A stretch of DNA of 31,272 nucleotides from DATKZH01 sp964475955 (GCA_964475955.1 CAYYZY010000087.1:1-31272); one strand, 5' to 3'. Numbered from the stretch's first letter, positions 6,814 through 16,645 are shown. Numbers and translations are program-made. The notes: generated from the letters alone by a model not told the origin.

Positions 6814-8841
6814 ATGAATCCACTTGCCCGCCTACTCCCACCAGTGCTCGGGGTCACGCTGGTCGTGCTTGCTCTCCCGACGCTCGCCGCCGACGCGCCG
6901 CGCGACGAAGTGGCGGTCCGCGAAGTCCTCTCCGGCAAACGAAACGTGGCCAAGGCGGCCTGGTGGGGGTTCAGCGCGGAAGACGCAACCCGGGCCCTCC
7001 AGTCGGCCATCGACTCGGGCGCCGAGCAGGTGGTCGTCGAGAATCTCGGCGCGCCGTGGATCGTCGACAAGATCCGCCTGGCGAGCAACCAGGAGGTGGT
7101 CTTCGAGGAGGGCGTGGTCGTGCTGGCCAAGCGGGGGGCGTTCAAGGGGCGCGGCGATTCGCTCTTCACGGCGTCGCTCAAGGAGAACGTCACGCTGACC
7201 GGCTACGGCGCCACCTTGCGCATGTGGAAGAAGGACTACCAGAGCGACGCCTACCAAAAGGCCGAGTGGCGCCACTGCCTCAGCATCCGCAGCTCGACCA
7301 ACGTGCGCGTCGCCGGGCTCACCCTCGCCGAGAGCGGCGGCGACGGAATCTACCTCGGCGTGTCGAAGGCCGGCGTGACGAACAAGAACGTCCAGATCAA
7401 GGACGTCGTCTGCGACGCCAACCACCGCCAGGGCATCAGCGTGATCAGCGCCGAAGACCTGCTCATCGAAGACTGCGTGCTCGAGAATACCTCGGGCACC
7501 GCGCCTCAGGCGGGCATCGACTTCGAGCCCAATCACCCCAGCGAGAAGCTCGTCAACTGCGTGATGCGAGGCTGCGTCACCGAGAACAACGGCGGCGACG
7601 GCTACGAGTTCTACCTGAAGAACCTCAACGGCTCGTCCGACCCGGTCTCCATCCGGATCGAGAACTGCCGCGCCGTCGGCGACGCCCGCTGCGCCGTGCG
7701 CTGGGTGGCACGAAACACCCACCAAGACGGCCCCACCCGGGGACGCGCCGAGTTCGTCGGCTGCACCTTCGAAGGGACCGGCCAGGGCGTGGTGATCGCC
7801 GAGAACGCCGCCCGGGCCTGCAAGCTGCGCTTCGCCGACTGCCGGATCGTCGACGTCGCCCGCGAAACGCCCGACACCGCGCCCGTCACCTTCTCCGCCG
7901 CGCCGGACAACCGCGAGGACGTCGGCGGCGTCGAACTGGCCGACTGCTTCGTCCGCGATCCGCTCGACCGGCCCCCGCTTACGTTCCTCGACTACAGCGG
8001 CACGCGGCGCGTGGTCGACGTGTCGGGCACGCTCACCGTCGAGCACGAGGATCGCCGCGCAAGGTACGATCTGACCCCCGACCTGCTCACCCGGTGGATG
8101 CCCTGGACGGCCTCGGTCGATATCCCGCCTTTTGCGACCGAGGGCGTTCGCTTCGACCCGCTGGTGCCCGAGGCGCCCGAGGATGGTTACCGCGTTTGCC
8201 CGTGGCGCCAACGCGAGCTGGCCGAGTACCTGCTCTATGCCGAGGCCGGCGCGACGGCCGCCTTCACCGTGCGCGTGCTGCCGGTCCGCGACCGCACCCA
8301 GCCCGTGCCCGTGGAAGTCACGTCGCCCTCGGGCAAGCCGGTGCGCGTGGCCGCCGCGGCGAGCGGAAAGGAGACGCCGTACTCCTTCACGGCCGAGGAG
8401 ACGGGCGCGTACCGGATCGTCTGCCGACCGGGGAGCGACACGGTCGTCGTCGGGTCGGCGACGCACCGCGTGTGCACGTTTTCCAAGCAGGCGTCGGTAC
8501 ACTTCTTCCGCGCCCGGGGGGAGATGTTCTTCTGGGTTCCGCCCGAGGTGAGCGTGTTCGGCGTCGTGGTCACCGGCTCGAGCCTCGGCGAGCGCGTAAA
8601 GGCGGCGCTGTGCGACCCGTCGGGTGACGTGCAGGAGCAAGACGACATCACCCGTCCGCACCTGTTCGCGGTCGAAATCGAGGCGCCGCTGGACGGGCGC
8701 CGAGGGGCCGTATGGAGCGTGCGCATCAGCCGCCCGACGCAGGGCGTGCTGGAGGACTATTACGTCCGTCTGCTCGGCGTTCCGCCGCTCCTCTCCTGCT
8801 CGACCGACTCGCTGCTCAAGCCGGCGGCGAAGCAGGAGTGA
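6814..8841 (+). CDS. Secreted right-handed parallel beta-helix protein (pectate lyase-like fold)
   Basis: A 675-residue protein. The N-terminus is a signal peptide (MNPLARLLPPVLGVTLVV, cut probably after LAA near residue 26). Residues about 40-450 look like a right-handed beta-helix of the pectate lyase 3/NosD type: ALQSAIDSGAEQVVVENLG, repeated turns with VTLTGYGATL, LSIRSSTNVRVAGLTLAESGGDGIYLG, and VSIRIENCRAVGD. The C-terminal third has beta-rich, non-repetitive sequence of unknown role. Family knowledge links this fold to polysaccharide lyases, hydrolases and epimerases, but I see no motif that fixes the reaction. AAAGGAACACCCT before the ATG is a fair ribosome site, partly supplied by the edge of the repeat element. 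It is likely periplasmic or extracellular. Confidence 0.85.
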   Translation: MNPLARLLPPVLGVTLVVLALPTLAADAPRDEVAVREVLSGKRNVAKAAWWGFSAEDATRALQSAIDSGAEQVVVENLGAPWIVDKIRLASNQEVVFEEGVVVLAKRGAFKGRGDSLFTASLKENVTLTGYGATLRMWKKDYQSDAYQKAEWRHCLSIRSSTNVRVAGLTLAESGGDGIYLGVSKAGVTNKNVQIKDVVCDANHRQGISVISAEDLLIEDCVLENTSGTAPQAGIDFEPNHPSEKLVNCVMRGCVTENNGGDGYEFYLKNLNGSSDPVSIRIENCRAVGDARCAVRWVARNTHQDGPTRGRAEFVGCTFEGTGQGVVIAENAARACKLRFADCRIVDVARETPDTAPVTFSAAPDNREDVGGVELADCFVRDPLDRPPLTFLDYSGTRRVVDVSGTLTVEHEDRRARYDLTPDLLTRWMPWTASVDIPPFATEGVRFDPLVPEAPEDGYRVCPWRQRELAEYLLYAEAGATAAFTVRVLPVRDRTQPVPVEVTSPSGKPVRVAAAASGKETPYSFTAEETGAYRIVCRPGSDTVVVGSATHRVCTFSKQASVHFFRARGEMFFWVPPEVSVFGVVVTGSSLGERVKAALCDPSGDVQEQDDITRPHLFAVEIEAPLDGRRGAVWSVRISRPTQGVLEDYYVRLLGVPPLLSCSTDSLLKPAAKQE

Positions 8842-9605
8842 CGGGCGCGGCGCCGGCCGGCTGCGCGCGGTTCGTTTTTGGGGCTCGACGACCTGAAGGC
8901 CGTCGTCGGCGGGCACTCCAAGCGGGGCCGCAGCGCCACGGTCGCCGCCGCGATCGACCCGCGCGTCGCCTCGGTGATCATCATGGGCAACGAGGGCGTC
9001 TACTCCACCGACCGCGTCCCGTGGCACCTCTCCTTCCACCACGCGTTCTTTCAGGACCAGGTCGACGTGCCCGTCTTCTACCTCGGGCGACCAACGAGGA
9101 TCGCTACAAGATGTTCAACGTCAACGTGATGCAGGAGCGGCTCGAGCGCCCCATGACCATCGAGGTGATCCCCAACTACTGCCACTCGAACTTCAGCGAA
9201 ATTCAGTACATGGACTTCCTCATGTGGGGCGCCCACGTGTTCGACGGCCGCCCCGTCACCCGGATCCGCGACGTCGCCCACGAGCGCCGCGAGGGGCGCA
9301 CGGTCTTCCGGGCGAGGATCGAGAGCGAGGCCAAGGTGCAGATCGTGCGCGCGTGGTACGTGTACACCGACGACGAGGCGTGGCGCGCCCTGATGTGGTA
9401 CCACCTCGTGATGCGCGAGGTCGACGACCACTACGAAACCTCGCTCCCAGGCAAGGTCCCCGACGCCTTCATGATCGAGGTGGGCGACATAGCCCAGGGC
9501 GTCCCGGGCTACGTCTCCAGCCTGCCGCAGAAGCTCACCGACGCCCCCGTCGTCCAGCGCCGCTCCCGCGGCTCTCGCCCCCGCCTCTGGGAGCCGGCCG
9601 AGTAG
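8842..9605 (+). pseudogene. Broken PqaA-like alpha/beta hydrolase (N-terminus missing, frameshift)
   Basis: Directly after the beta-helix stop, an open frame reads LGLDDLKAVVGGHSKRGRSATVAAAIDPRVASVIIMGN, which looks like the nucleophile region of a PhoPQ-activated pathogenicity-related (PqaA-type) hydrolase, with Ser in GHSKRG. There is no start codon region and the expected N-terminal half (about 200 residues) is absent. At the GGG at 9085-9087 the frame breaks. Adding one G restores FYLGATNEDRYKMFNVNVMQERLERPMTI, and the shifted frame then runs to the stop at 9603-9605 with the rest of the domain. The gene is therefore truncated and frameshifted. The family call is moderate; another secreted esterase family is possible. 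Confidence 0.65.
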
Positions 9606-9691
9606 AGGGCCTTGCCGGGCTCACGCACCTGGAGCTTCGAGATCCGGCGCACGGGCGGGGCGGGCACGGCGTGGTCGAGCGGCCGGGGCCG

Positions 9692-9700
9692 TGCTATGCT
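9692..9700 (+). promoter_or_regulatory. Extended -10 promoter candidate for the secreted hydrolase
   Basis: TGCTATGCT has the TGn extension and a good -10 hexamer (TATGCT, 9695-9700). No strong -35 is seen 17 bases upstream. A 6-base hairpin (GGGCGT / ACGCCC, 9714-9733) follows in the predicted leader, before the GGGAGG ribosome site at 9758-9763. Confidence 0.4.
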
Positions 9701-9771
9701 GAACGCTCGGGCTGGGCGTTCGGCGCGACGCCCAATCGGTACGCAGGACCTTGTTTGGGAGGATTGGTGCC

Positions 9772-10926
9772 GTGTCGTTTCCGAATTCTGCTGCGGGGCT
9801 TGTTCTCATCGGTTTGCTCGGAACGCTTGCCGCTTCGGCCCCAGGCCAGCAAGTCCCGGGGCCGCAGGACCTCAAGCAGTTCGAAGAACAGCGAACCGAC
9901 GCCTACGCCGCCCAGCTCGAAGCCTATCTGGCCAAGTGGCTGGTCGACGACTACCCGCAGCGGGCGGCCAAGGCGTGGAACCGCGACTATTCGAGCATCG
10001 AGGCGTTCCAGAAGAGCGTCGAGCCGAATCGCCGCAGGTGGCGGGCCGTGCTCCAGCCGCCGGAACTCGTGAAATCGGGCGAGCTGGAGCGGCGTCCGCA
10101 TGAGCCCTTGGGGGAATTGAACGCGGAGTGGCTCACGCTGCCGCTCGGGGGGCTCACGGCCGAGGGGTTACTGGTAGTGCCCGAGGGGGCGACGCCAGAG
10201 AAGCCCGTGCCGCTGGTCATCGCCCAGCATGGCATCGGCAGTTGTCCGGAGCGGACCTTCGGCGTGTTGGACGAGGGCGACCACTACCACCGCTACGCTG
10301 AGGCGCTGGTCCGGGCCGGCTTCGCGGTGCTTGCGCCGATGAACCTGCGAAGCGTCGAGCGCCGCAACCGCATCGAGCGGCTCTGCCGCCTGGCCGACAC
10401 GAGCCTGCCGGGCATCGAGCTGGCCCGCCTTCAGAAGCTCCTCGACGAAGTGCTCGCCGATCCGCGCGTCGACGAGGATCGCGTCGGCATGTGGGGCGTT
10501 TCGCTGGGCGGGCTGGCCACCATGTTCTGGATGCCGCTGGAGGACCGCATCCGGGTGGGGGTGTGCGCCGCCTGGTTCAACCACCGGCGGAACAAGATGG
10601 TGATCCCCGACCCGCGCTACAGTTGTTTCCTCGAGACCGGGGAGGAACACGCTTTCTTCGACGGCTGGCTCACCGAGTTCACCGATTCCGACGCCGTCTG
10701 CCTCATCTGCCCGCGCCCGCTTCTGGTCCAGACCGGCAAGAAGGACGGCATCGCCCACTGGCCGCAGGTGGTCGAGGAATTCGAGGCCTCGCGCGCCCAC
10801 TACGCGAGGCTGGGCATTGCCGACCGCGTCGCCATGGACCTCCACGAAGGCGGCCACGAACCCCGCATCGAGAGCGGCGTGAAATTCCTCACCCGTTGGC
10901 TGATCGAGGCGCCGGCTGCGCCGTAA
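9772..10926 (+). CDS. Secreted alpha/beta hydrolase (acetyl esterase/dienelactone hydrolase-like)
   Basis: A 384-residue protein from a GTG at 9772, chosen because GGGAGGA ends 9 bases upstream. The N-terminus is a signal peptide (LVLIGLLGTLAASAPG). The fold shows LVIAQHGIGS as the oxyanion-side strand, the nucleophile elbow GMWGVSLGG (Ser244), Asp325 in TGKKDGIAHW and His362 in HEGGHEPR: a complete Ser-Asp-His triad. The family of secreted planctomycete hydrolases with this layout includes acetyl-xylan esterase-like enzymes, so a role in deacetylating polysaccharides is possible but not proven. It follows the broken PqaA-like hydrolase, in the same orientation, after a gap with its own promoter candidate. 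Confidence 0.85.
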   Translation: MSFPNSAAGLVLIGLLGTLAASAPGQQVPGPQDLKQFEEQRTDAYAAQLEAYLAKWLVDDYPQRAAKAWNRDYSSIEAFQKSVEPNRRRWRAVLQPPELVKSGELERRPHEPLGELNAEWLTLPLGGLTAEGLLVVPEGATPEKPVPLVIAQHGIGSCPERTFGVLDEGDHYHRYAEALVRAGFAVLAPMNLRSVERRNRIERLCRLADTSLPGIELARLQKLLDEVLADPRVDEDRVGMWGVSLGGLATMFWMPLEDRIRVGVCAAWFNHRRNKMVIPDPRYSCFLETGEEHAFFDGWLTEFTDSDAVCLICPRPLLVQTGKKDGIAHWPQVVEEFEASRAHYARLGIADRVAMDLHEGGHEPRIESGVKFLTRWLIEAPAAP

Positions 10927-11678
10927 GCGCGGCGGGCGCCGCTGTTCATGGAGCGCAGAGCCCGGGTCGCTCGGCCGACTGCTCGGTCAACTTCAAAGAG
11001 CGCGGCCTCCAGAGCGTAGTCCCAGGCGTAGACTGTCCTCGCTTGCTCTTCGTTCGGCATCCCACTGCCAAGAACGTCCAGCAGGCCTTCGGGCACGGGC
11101 GCCACGCGCGCTGCGATGATCATGAGACATCGCACGTGACCCCAGAATCCCCAATATCAGCTTCCGGCGGCTGGAGTGTTGCATTGGGACTTCTCGAGCG
11201 AACTCCAGCAGGCACTCCGCCACCCTGGCGATTGGCCCCGACACTCTGACGCAGTCCTCCCGTCCCGCCCTCGAGAAGCATCTTTTCGCAGGGGCCGCAA
11301 GACGCAGTCTCGCGAACGGAGTTGCCGACCGCGATCCCGGCGTTCGGCGGGCCGGTGGTGGCTGCGGGTCGGAATGGAGCACCCCCGACTTGCCCGCCGG
11401 TCTATGGCGCGGGCTTTGCAAGTCGCATGAGGGAGCGTGGGACGGAGTCACACATTTCGAGAGCCAGCAATGATAGGAGAGACATTCCGTCTTCGCTGGT
11501 TGCACCCACAAAGCCGCGACGCACTGAATGGCTGCACGTCGTAACACGGCCGGCGGCAGCGGGGCTTCCCGGCCTGCGAACTGGTCCCCCGTAGCTCTGC
11601 CGAGATGCGGCACACGAGTTGCACTCCCTTGTTAATGCGCGCGGCGTACGCGCGTCGAATGACAACAGAGGGACCGTG
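10927..11678. other. Gene-free stretch of about 750 bases
   Basis: Base composition is lower in G+C than the neighbours and no frame has the codon pattern of the surrounding genes. A minus-strand frame near 11135-10950 (MIIAARVAPVPEGLLDVLGSG, then EEQARTVYAWDYALEAALFEV) looks slightly protein-like and could be a gene remnant, but I cannot name it. I see no RNA gene or inverted repeat here. Confidence 0.5.
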
Positions 11679-12181
11679 ATGATCTTCGACCCGCTGTACC
11701 TGTCTTCCTCGCCCCGGCAGTGCTGCTGGGTTTGTGGGCGCAGGGACGCGTGAAGGCGACTTTCTCCGAGGTCGAGCGAGCGAGGGCGCCCTTGAGCGGC
11801 GAGCAGGTGGCCCGAAGGATACTCGATTCGGCGGGACTCTCGCAGGTGAGCATCGAGCCGGTGCACGGATTTCTCTCCGATCACTACGACGCGCGCGGGA
11901 AGGTGCTGCGGCTGGGCCCGAACGTCTACCAGCGCCCCACGATGGCTGCGGTGGGCGTGGCGGCACACGAGGCGGGGCACGCCGTTCAAGAAGCCCACAA
12001 CTACGCGCCGCTGGTCCTGCGCAACCTGGCGGTGCCGGCCGCAAGCTTCGGCGGCGAAATCAGTTGGATCCTGATCCTGGTGGGCCTGTTCTTGTCGAAA
12101 ACGCTGGTTTGGGTAGGCATCGGGACCTTCGCTTGCGTGGTCGCGTTTCAACTGGTCAACCTGCCCGTCGAGTTCAATGCC
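11679..12181 (+). pseudogene. Truncated YugP-type zinc metallopeptidase (Zn_peptidase_2)
   Basis: The sequence reads MIFDPLYL from ATG 11679, then breaks; the next frame continues VFLAPAVLLGLWAQGRVKATF. One missing G at 11702 explains this. The rest is clear: GFLSDHYDARGKVLRLGPNVYQRPTMAAVGVAAHEAGHAVQEAH carries the HEAGH zinc motif of the YugP family, followed by membrane helices and VVAFQLVNLPVEFNA. Normal members continue after LPVEFDAS for about 60 more residues with further helices. Here the match stops at about 12176-12181, exactly where a minus-strand UMF1 transporter fragment begins. The gene thus lost its C-terminus and one base near its start. The family is a membrane-bound peptidase of unclear substrate. 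Confidence 0.8.
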
Positions 12182-12368
12182 ACCGCGTCGTGCCGGCCGT
12201 TTCGTCGGTCGCCACGCTGCCGGCGAAATAGTTGGCGAAGAGGAACGTCTGGACGATCGTCGGGAACGAGTTGCTCGCCCAATCGTACGCCGCCCACGCC
12301 GTCATGCCGCGCAGGGGGGCCCGGCCGGGCGGATCGGGACGGCGCTGACTTGGGCGTGGCGGTGACAT
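12177..12368 (-). pseudogene. N-terminal fragment of a UMF1-type MFS transporter
   Basis: On the minus strand, about 64 codons start with MSPPRPSQ and include RGMTAWAAYDWASNSFPTI, then VQTFLFANYFAGSVATDETAG. The AWAxYDWAxSxF pattern followed by the first hydrophobic helix is the N-terminal signature of UMF1/Atg22-like major facilitator proteins, usually over 400 residues. The match ends at the YugP boundary and the remaining eleven or so helices are absent. The fragment points toward the truncated YugP gene, so the two stumps meet at their broken ends. It is not expected to make a working transporter. Confidence 0.7.
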
Positions 12369-12618
12369 CGGTCGTCTGTGCCCTTTGCGGGACCCGGTGA
12401 AGCGAGCCAGTTCGTCGGGGTACGTGATCGGATTGTCGCACCCCGTCACCGAATCATCTCCCGAATCGGCAAGCCCCCCATCGGAATGCGTAATTGGAAG
12501 GAAGCAATTCCTGTTCCGGCTGCCGTTTCCAGCACCGCGGCACGAAGGGGAACGGCATTTGCATGCTGCATCCTATTGCCAGAGCGGAGAACGTCTTGCC
12601 CGGAGCCTCGAAAGCCCT

Positions 12619-13940
12619 ATGCCGTCGGACATCTCCCGCCTCGACGACGTGGTAACCGCCTTCGACCGATACGGCCGGCGCCCCGCCGTCGCGGCCATGC
12701 AGGCGCAGGGTGTCGACCAGTGGTCGTTTGCCGACTTTGTCCGGTTACGTTGGGCGACTGGCGTCCGGACTGCGTCGGGCGGGCCTCGAAGCCGGCGCCC
12801 GCGCGGCCCTGGTCAGTCCCAATCGGCCGGAGTGGATCGCCGCCTGCTTCGCGGTGATCCAGGCGGGCGCGATTCCCGTGCTGATCGACGCCCAGATCGG
12901 CCCAGAGGCGCTCGCCCGAGTGCTCGACGACAGCGGGGCCACGTGGGGCTTCTTCGCATCCGACCTGATCGACCGGTTGCCTGAATCGGACGGGGGCGAG
13001 AGCCTGACGACCGTCCTCCTCGACCTTCCCGAGGAAGAGCCTCGCAGTTGGCGCCGCTTCCTGAGCGACGAACCGATCGAGCCCCATCAGGCCGCGGCGG
13101 ACGACACGGCGGTGCTTTTCTACACCTCGGGAACGTCGGGGGCGGCGAAGGGCGTGCCGCTGAGCCATCGCAATCTGGCGGCGAACGTGCAGTCCCTGCT
13201 GGGGCTCGAGCTGATCGAACCGAGCGACCGTCTCCTGGTTCCGCTTCCGCTGCATCACGTCTATCCGTTTACGGTGGGAATGCTCCTGCCCTTGACCAGC
13301 GGCGTGCCGATTATCCTGCCCCGGTCGCTGACCGGGCCGCAGATCGTGCGGGCGATGACGGAAGGAGAAGCTACGGGCCTGCTCGGCGTGCCGAGGATCT
13401 ACTCGGCCCTGCTGGCGGCCGTCGAAGGGCGGGTGCGGCGGCGAGGCCGAATCGCGGCCCAGACCTTTCGCACCTTGCTGGCCGTGTCCACCCTGCTGCG
13501 GCGCCGCACGGGGCTTCGCATCGGGCGCCGGCTGTTCGCGAAGGTGCACCGTGAGTTCGCCCCGAGTTTGCACACGGTCGTATCCGGCGGTTCGGCGATC
13601 AAGCCGGGCCTGGCGCGGAAGCTGGAGGGCCTGGGCTGGCGGTTCGCCGACGGCTACGGGTTGACGGAAACCTCGCCGGTGGTGACGTTCAACGAGCCGG
13701 GACGAGCTCGCACCGGCACGGTCGGCCGACCGGTGCCGGGCGTCGAGGTCCGCATCGCCGACCCCGAGCCGGGTCGCGTCCACGGCGAGATCCTGGTCAA
13801 GGGCCCGAACGTCTTCTCCGGCTACTGGGGGTGAGCCGGAAGAGACCCGGGCCGCATTTGCGCCCGACGGCTCCTTCCGCACCGGCGACCTGGGCGCGTT
13901 CGACGAGAACGGCCGCCTTCGGGTTTTCGGCCGGGCCTGA
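12619..13940 (+). pseudogene. Frameshifted, C-terminally truncated acyl-CoA synthetase / AMP ligase
   Basis: The gene starts at ATG 12619 (MPSDISRLDDVVTAFDRYG). It carries three clear ANL-family signs: the P-loop FYTSGTSGAAKGVPLSH, the DGYGLTETSPVV motif, and TGDLGAFDENGRL. Two frame breaks are seen. At TTT 12736-12738, removing one T joins WSFAD to LSGYVGRLASGLRRAGLEAG. At the five G's 13827-13831, removing one G joins FSGYWG to EPEETRAAFAPDGSFRTGDLG. After RLRVFGRA the frame stops (TGA 13938-13940), where family members would continue with K-x-(M/L)-I and the mobile C-terminal domain of about 100 residues. That domain holds the catalytic Lys. It likely acted on a fatty acid; the specific substrate is not clear. 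Confidence 0.8.
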
Positions 13941-13957
13941 TCCGCGCGCAGGGTCGT

Positions 13958-16645
13958 TCAGCGGAGCGCCTTCTCCATGGTCACGACGTTCGCCGGTGCG
14001 CCGTTCTGCGGCTGGAAGTGGAAGTCGCGAAGGCTCGCTCGGGTGGCGTCGTCGTCGCTTTCGACGGTGGCCCGAATGGACTCCAGATCCCATCGCCGGG
14101 CGATTTCCAGCAGGAAGCCCGTCACTTTTGCCCCCAAGCCCCTGTCCTGCCAGCGCTTGGCAACCAGCAAGGCACAGTCTCCGGTGCGGCCGGCCGGCTC
14201 GACCGCCAGTCGGCCGATGGCGACCAGGTGGCCTTCCTCGTCGGAGGGCAACTCCGCCACGATCGTCAATTCCTGCTCGTAATCGACAAAGCAGTGCCGG
14301 GCGGTGGCCGCGTGCGTCGTCAGCCGGAGAAGGCGCTCGAACGACGGGGGAATATCGGGCGCCCCGCCGCCGAGCACCCGTTGCCACATGCGCTCGTCGT
14401 CCGCCCGGATGGGACGCAGCGTCACCGGGGTCCCGTCCTCCAGCTCCTCGCAGCGCACGTACTCGACGGGGTAGGGGCGAATTGCCAGGTGGTCGTAAGC
14501 GCGTCGGCCGGTTCCGGAGAGGCTGCGGTCGACGACGGCGCGCGCGTCGAGCGCCACGACCCGTTCGAACGCGGCCCAAAGGGGGTTGACGTCGAACTCT
14601 TTGATCTCCGGATGCTCGGCCACCAGATACGAGAACCGGACCAGCACGTCGACCAGGCCGTCCACGTCGCACGGGGGCCGCCCGCGGTAGCCGCTCAAAA
14701 GACGCCAGATTCGCAGCGACCGGAGCATACGCCGGGCGAGTCCGCGGCTGAGCGGAGGCAGTTCCAGCGCACGATCGGTGAACAGTTCCGTGGCCGTGCC
14801 GCCGGCCCCGGCCATCACCACCGTCCCGAAGGTGGCGTCCTTCTTGGCGCCCAGGATGAGCTCCACGGGATGCTCGGCTTCGACCATGGGCTGCACGGTG
14901 ACGCCCTGGAACTGCGCGTCGGGCTGGCGCTCGGAAACCGTCCGGGCGATCCGGTCGTAGGCCCTGGCGACGTCTTGCGCGTCGTTCAGGCCGAGCGCTA
15001 CGCCGCCTGCGTCGCTCTTGTGCGTCACCTGGGGGGAAACGACTTTCAGCGCAACCGGATAGCCCAAGCGCTCGGCCTGTTTGGCCGCTTCGTCGGCGGA
15101 GCGGGCGACCGCCGTCTCGGCGACCGGAACGCCGTACGCAGTCAACAGCTTCTTCGCGTGGTGCTCCGAGAGGGTCTCCCCTTCGGTTTCTTCGAGGAAC
15201 TCGGCGAAGGCTTTTCGGGCACCGTCTGCGTCCAGATGGAGATCGACCGGTTGGTCGGGCGGCGTGTCGCACCGGTACGCACGACGGTGGGCGAACGAGA
15301 CCAGGTGCATGAATGCCTGCACGGCCTGTTCCGGCATGGGATAGGTCGGAACGCCCGACTCCTCGAGCCGCTCGATCCCCTCCCGCACGGCGCGGCCGCC
15401 CATCCAGGTGGCCAGTACGGGTTTTTGGGAACGGGAGGCCAGCTTTCCGACTCCGCCGGCGGTGGCGGCCGGTTCGGTCATGGCTTGGGGCGTCAGGATC
15501 ACGAGGACGGCGTCGACGGCGTCGTCGTCCAGGACGATCCGGACCGCCTCGCGGTAGCGGTCGGCCCGTGCGTCGCCGAGTACGTCGACCGGATTTCCCC
15601 CCGACCAATAGGCGGGCAGCCGGTCGTCGAGTTCCTCGACGGACGACTTCGAGAGCTCGGCCAGCCGGCCGTCGCGCGCGAGCAGGGCGTCGGCCGCGAT
15701 CACGCCCGGCCCGCCCGCGTTGGTGACCACGGCCAGGCGCGGCCCGCGGGGAAGACGACTCCGCGCGAGCAGCTCGGCGCAGTCGAAGACCTCGCCGATC
15801 TCCAGGGCGCGTTCCACGCCCGCCCGGCGCAGGGCGGCGTCGTAGACCTCGTCGGCCCCGGCCATCGCCCCGGTGTGCGAAACGGCCGCCTCGGCCGATT
15901 CGGCGAAGCGTCCGGCTTTGTAGGCGATCAGCGGCTTGGTCGAGGTAAACGCCCTCGCGGCCGAGATGAACTTCCGAGCGTCGGAAATCGACTCGGCGTA
16001 CAGGACCATCGACGTCGTCTTCTCGTCCTGCCCGAAGAAGTCGATCAAGTCGCCGAAGTCGACGTCGATCATGTTCCCTACGGAGACGAAGTAGGAGAAG
16101 CCGATCCCCTCCTCGAGCGCCCAGTCGAGCACGGAAGTGCACAGAGCCCCGGATTGCGAGACGAACGCCACGCGACCGGCACGCGGCATGCCCGCCGCAA
16201 AGCTGGCGTTCAGCGCCGTCTCGGGCGCCATCACGCCAAGGCAGTTGGGCCCCACGACGCGCAAGTCGCGAAAGTCTTCCCGCGCACTGCGCACCTGCTC
16301 CTCGAGCCGCCGTCCTTCTTCGCCGTCTTCGCCGAAACCGGCCGAGATGATCACCACCGCCCCGACGCCCGCCTCGCCGCACTCGCGAACCACGCCCGGC
16401 ACGACTTTGGCCGGCGTGCAGATCACCGCCAGGTCGGTCCGCTCCGGAGTTTCGCCGACCCGCGAATACGCCCGGACTCCTCGGATCGTCTCGTGTTTGG
16501 GATTCACCGGATAGACTTCTCCGGCGAAATACGACTCGACCAAGTTCCGCAGCACCGTGTCGCCGACGCTCCCCGCGCGCCGGCTGGCGCCGATCACCGC
16601 CACGCGGTCGGGGTGGAACAGCCTGTCGAGGTTGCGGATGTTCAC
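13958..16645 (-). CDS. NDP-forming acyl-CoA synthetase fused to GNAT (Pat/YfiQ-type protein acetyltransferase)
   Basis: An 895-residue protein from GTG at 16645; this start overlaps the stop of the upstream gene by four bases (GTGA). An upstream TTG at 16669 is the alternative. Domains in order: CoA-binding (LDRLFHPDRVAVIGASRRAGSVG), succinyl-CoA ligase-like (PNCLGVMAPETALN, FVSQSGALCTSVLDWA), an AVSHTGAMAGAD segment with the His that is phosphorylated in ADP-forming synthetases (His257), ATP-grasp (VALKVVSPQVTHKSDAGGV), and a C-terminal GNAT domain with the acetyl-CoA loop QDRGLGAKV. This is the layout of the Pat/YfiQ enzymes that acetylate central-metabolic proteins. With the His kept, the synthetase part may still be active. 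It is directly downstream of the PDH-derived gene. Confidence 0.88.
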   Translation of the reverse strand: MNIRNLDRLFHPDRVAVIGASRRAGSVGDTVLRNLVESYFAGEVYPVNPKHETIRGVRAYSRVGETPERTDLAVICTPAKVVPGVVRECGEAGVGAVVIISAGFGEDGEEGRRLEEQVRSAREDFRDLRVVGPNCLGVMAPETALNASFAAGMPRAGRVAFVSQSGALCTSVLDWALEEGIGFSYFVSVGNMIDVDFGDLIDFFGQDEKTTSMVLYAESISDARKFISAARAFTSTKPLIAYKAGRFAESAEAAVSHTGAMAGADEVYDAALRRAGVERALEIGEVFDCAELLARSRLPRGPRLAVVTNAGGPGVIAADALLARDGRLAELSKSSVEELDDRLPAYWSGGNPVDVLGDARADRYREAVRIVLDDDAVDAVLVILTPQAMTEPAATAGGVGKLASRSQKPVLATWMGGRAVREGIERLEESGVPTYPMPEQAVQAFMHLVSFAHRRAYRCDTPPDQPVDLHLDADGARKAFAEFLEETEGETLSEHHAKKLLTAYGVPVAETAVARSADEAAKQAERLGYPVALKVVSPQVTHKSDAGGVALGLNDAQDVARAYDRIARTVSERQPDAQFQGVTVQPMVEAEHPVELILGAKKDATFGTVVMAGAGGTATELFTDRALELPPLSRGLARRMLRSLRIWRLLSGYRGRPPCDVDGLVDVLVRFSYLVAEHPEIKEFDVNPLWAAFERVVALDARAVVDRSLSGTGRRAYDHLAIRPYPVEYVRCEELEDGTPVTLRPIRADDERMWQRVLGGGAPDIPPSFERLLRLTTHAATARHCFVDYEQELTIVAELPSDEEGHLVAIGRLAVEPAGRTGDCALLVAKRWQDRGLGAKVTGFLLEIARRWDLESIRATVESDDDATRASLRDFHFQPQNGAPANVVTMEKALR

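Noticed and set aside
10993..11613. Minus-strand 206-codon frame in the gene-free stretch
   Set aside because: Composition is Arg/Ser/Pro-rich, there is no fold or RBS, and GC pattern does not match coding neighbours.
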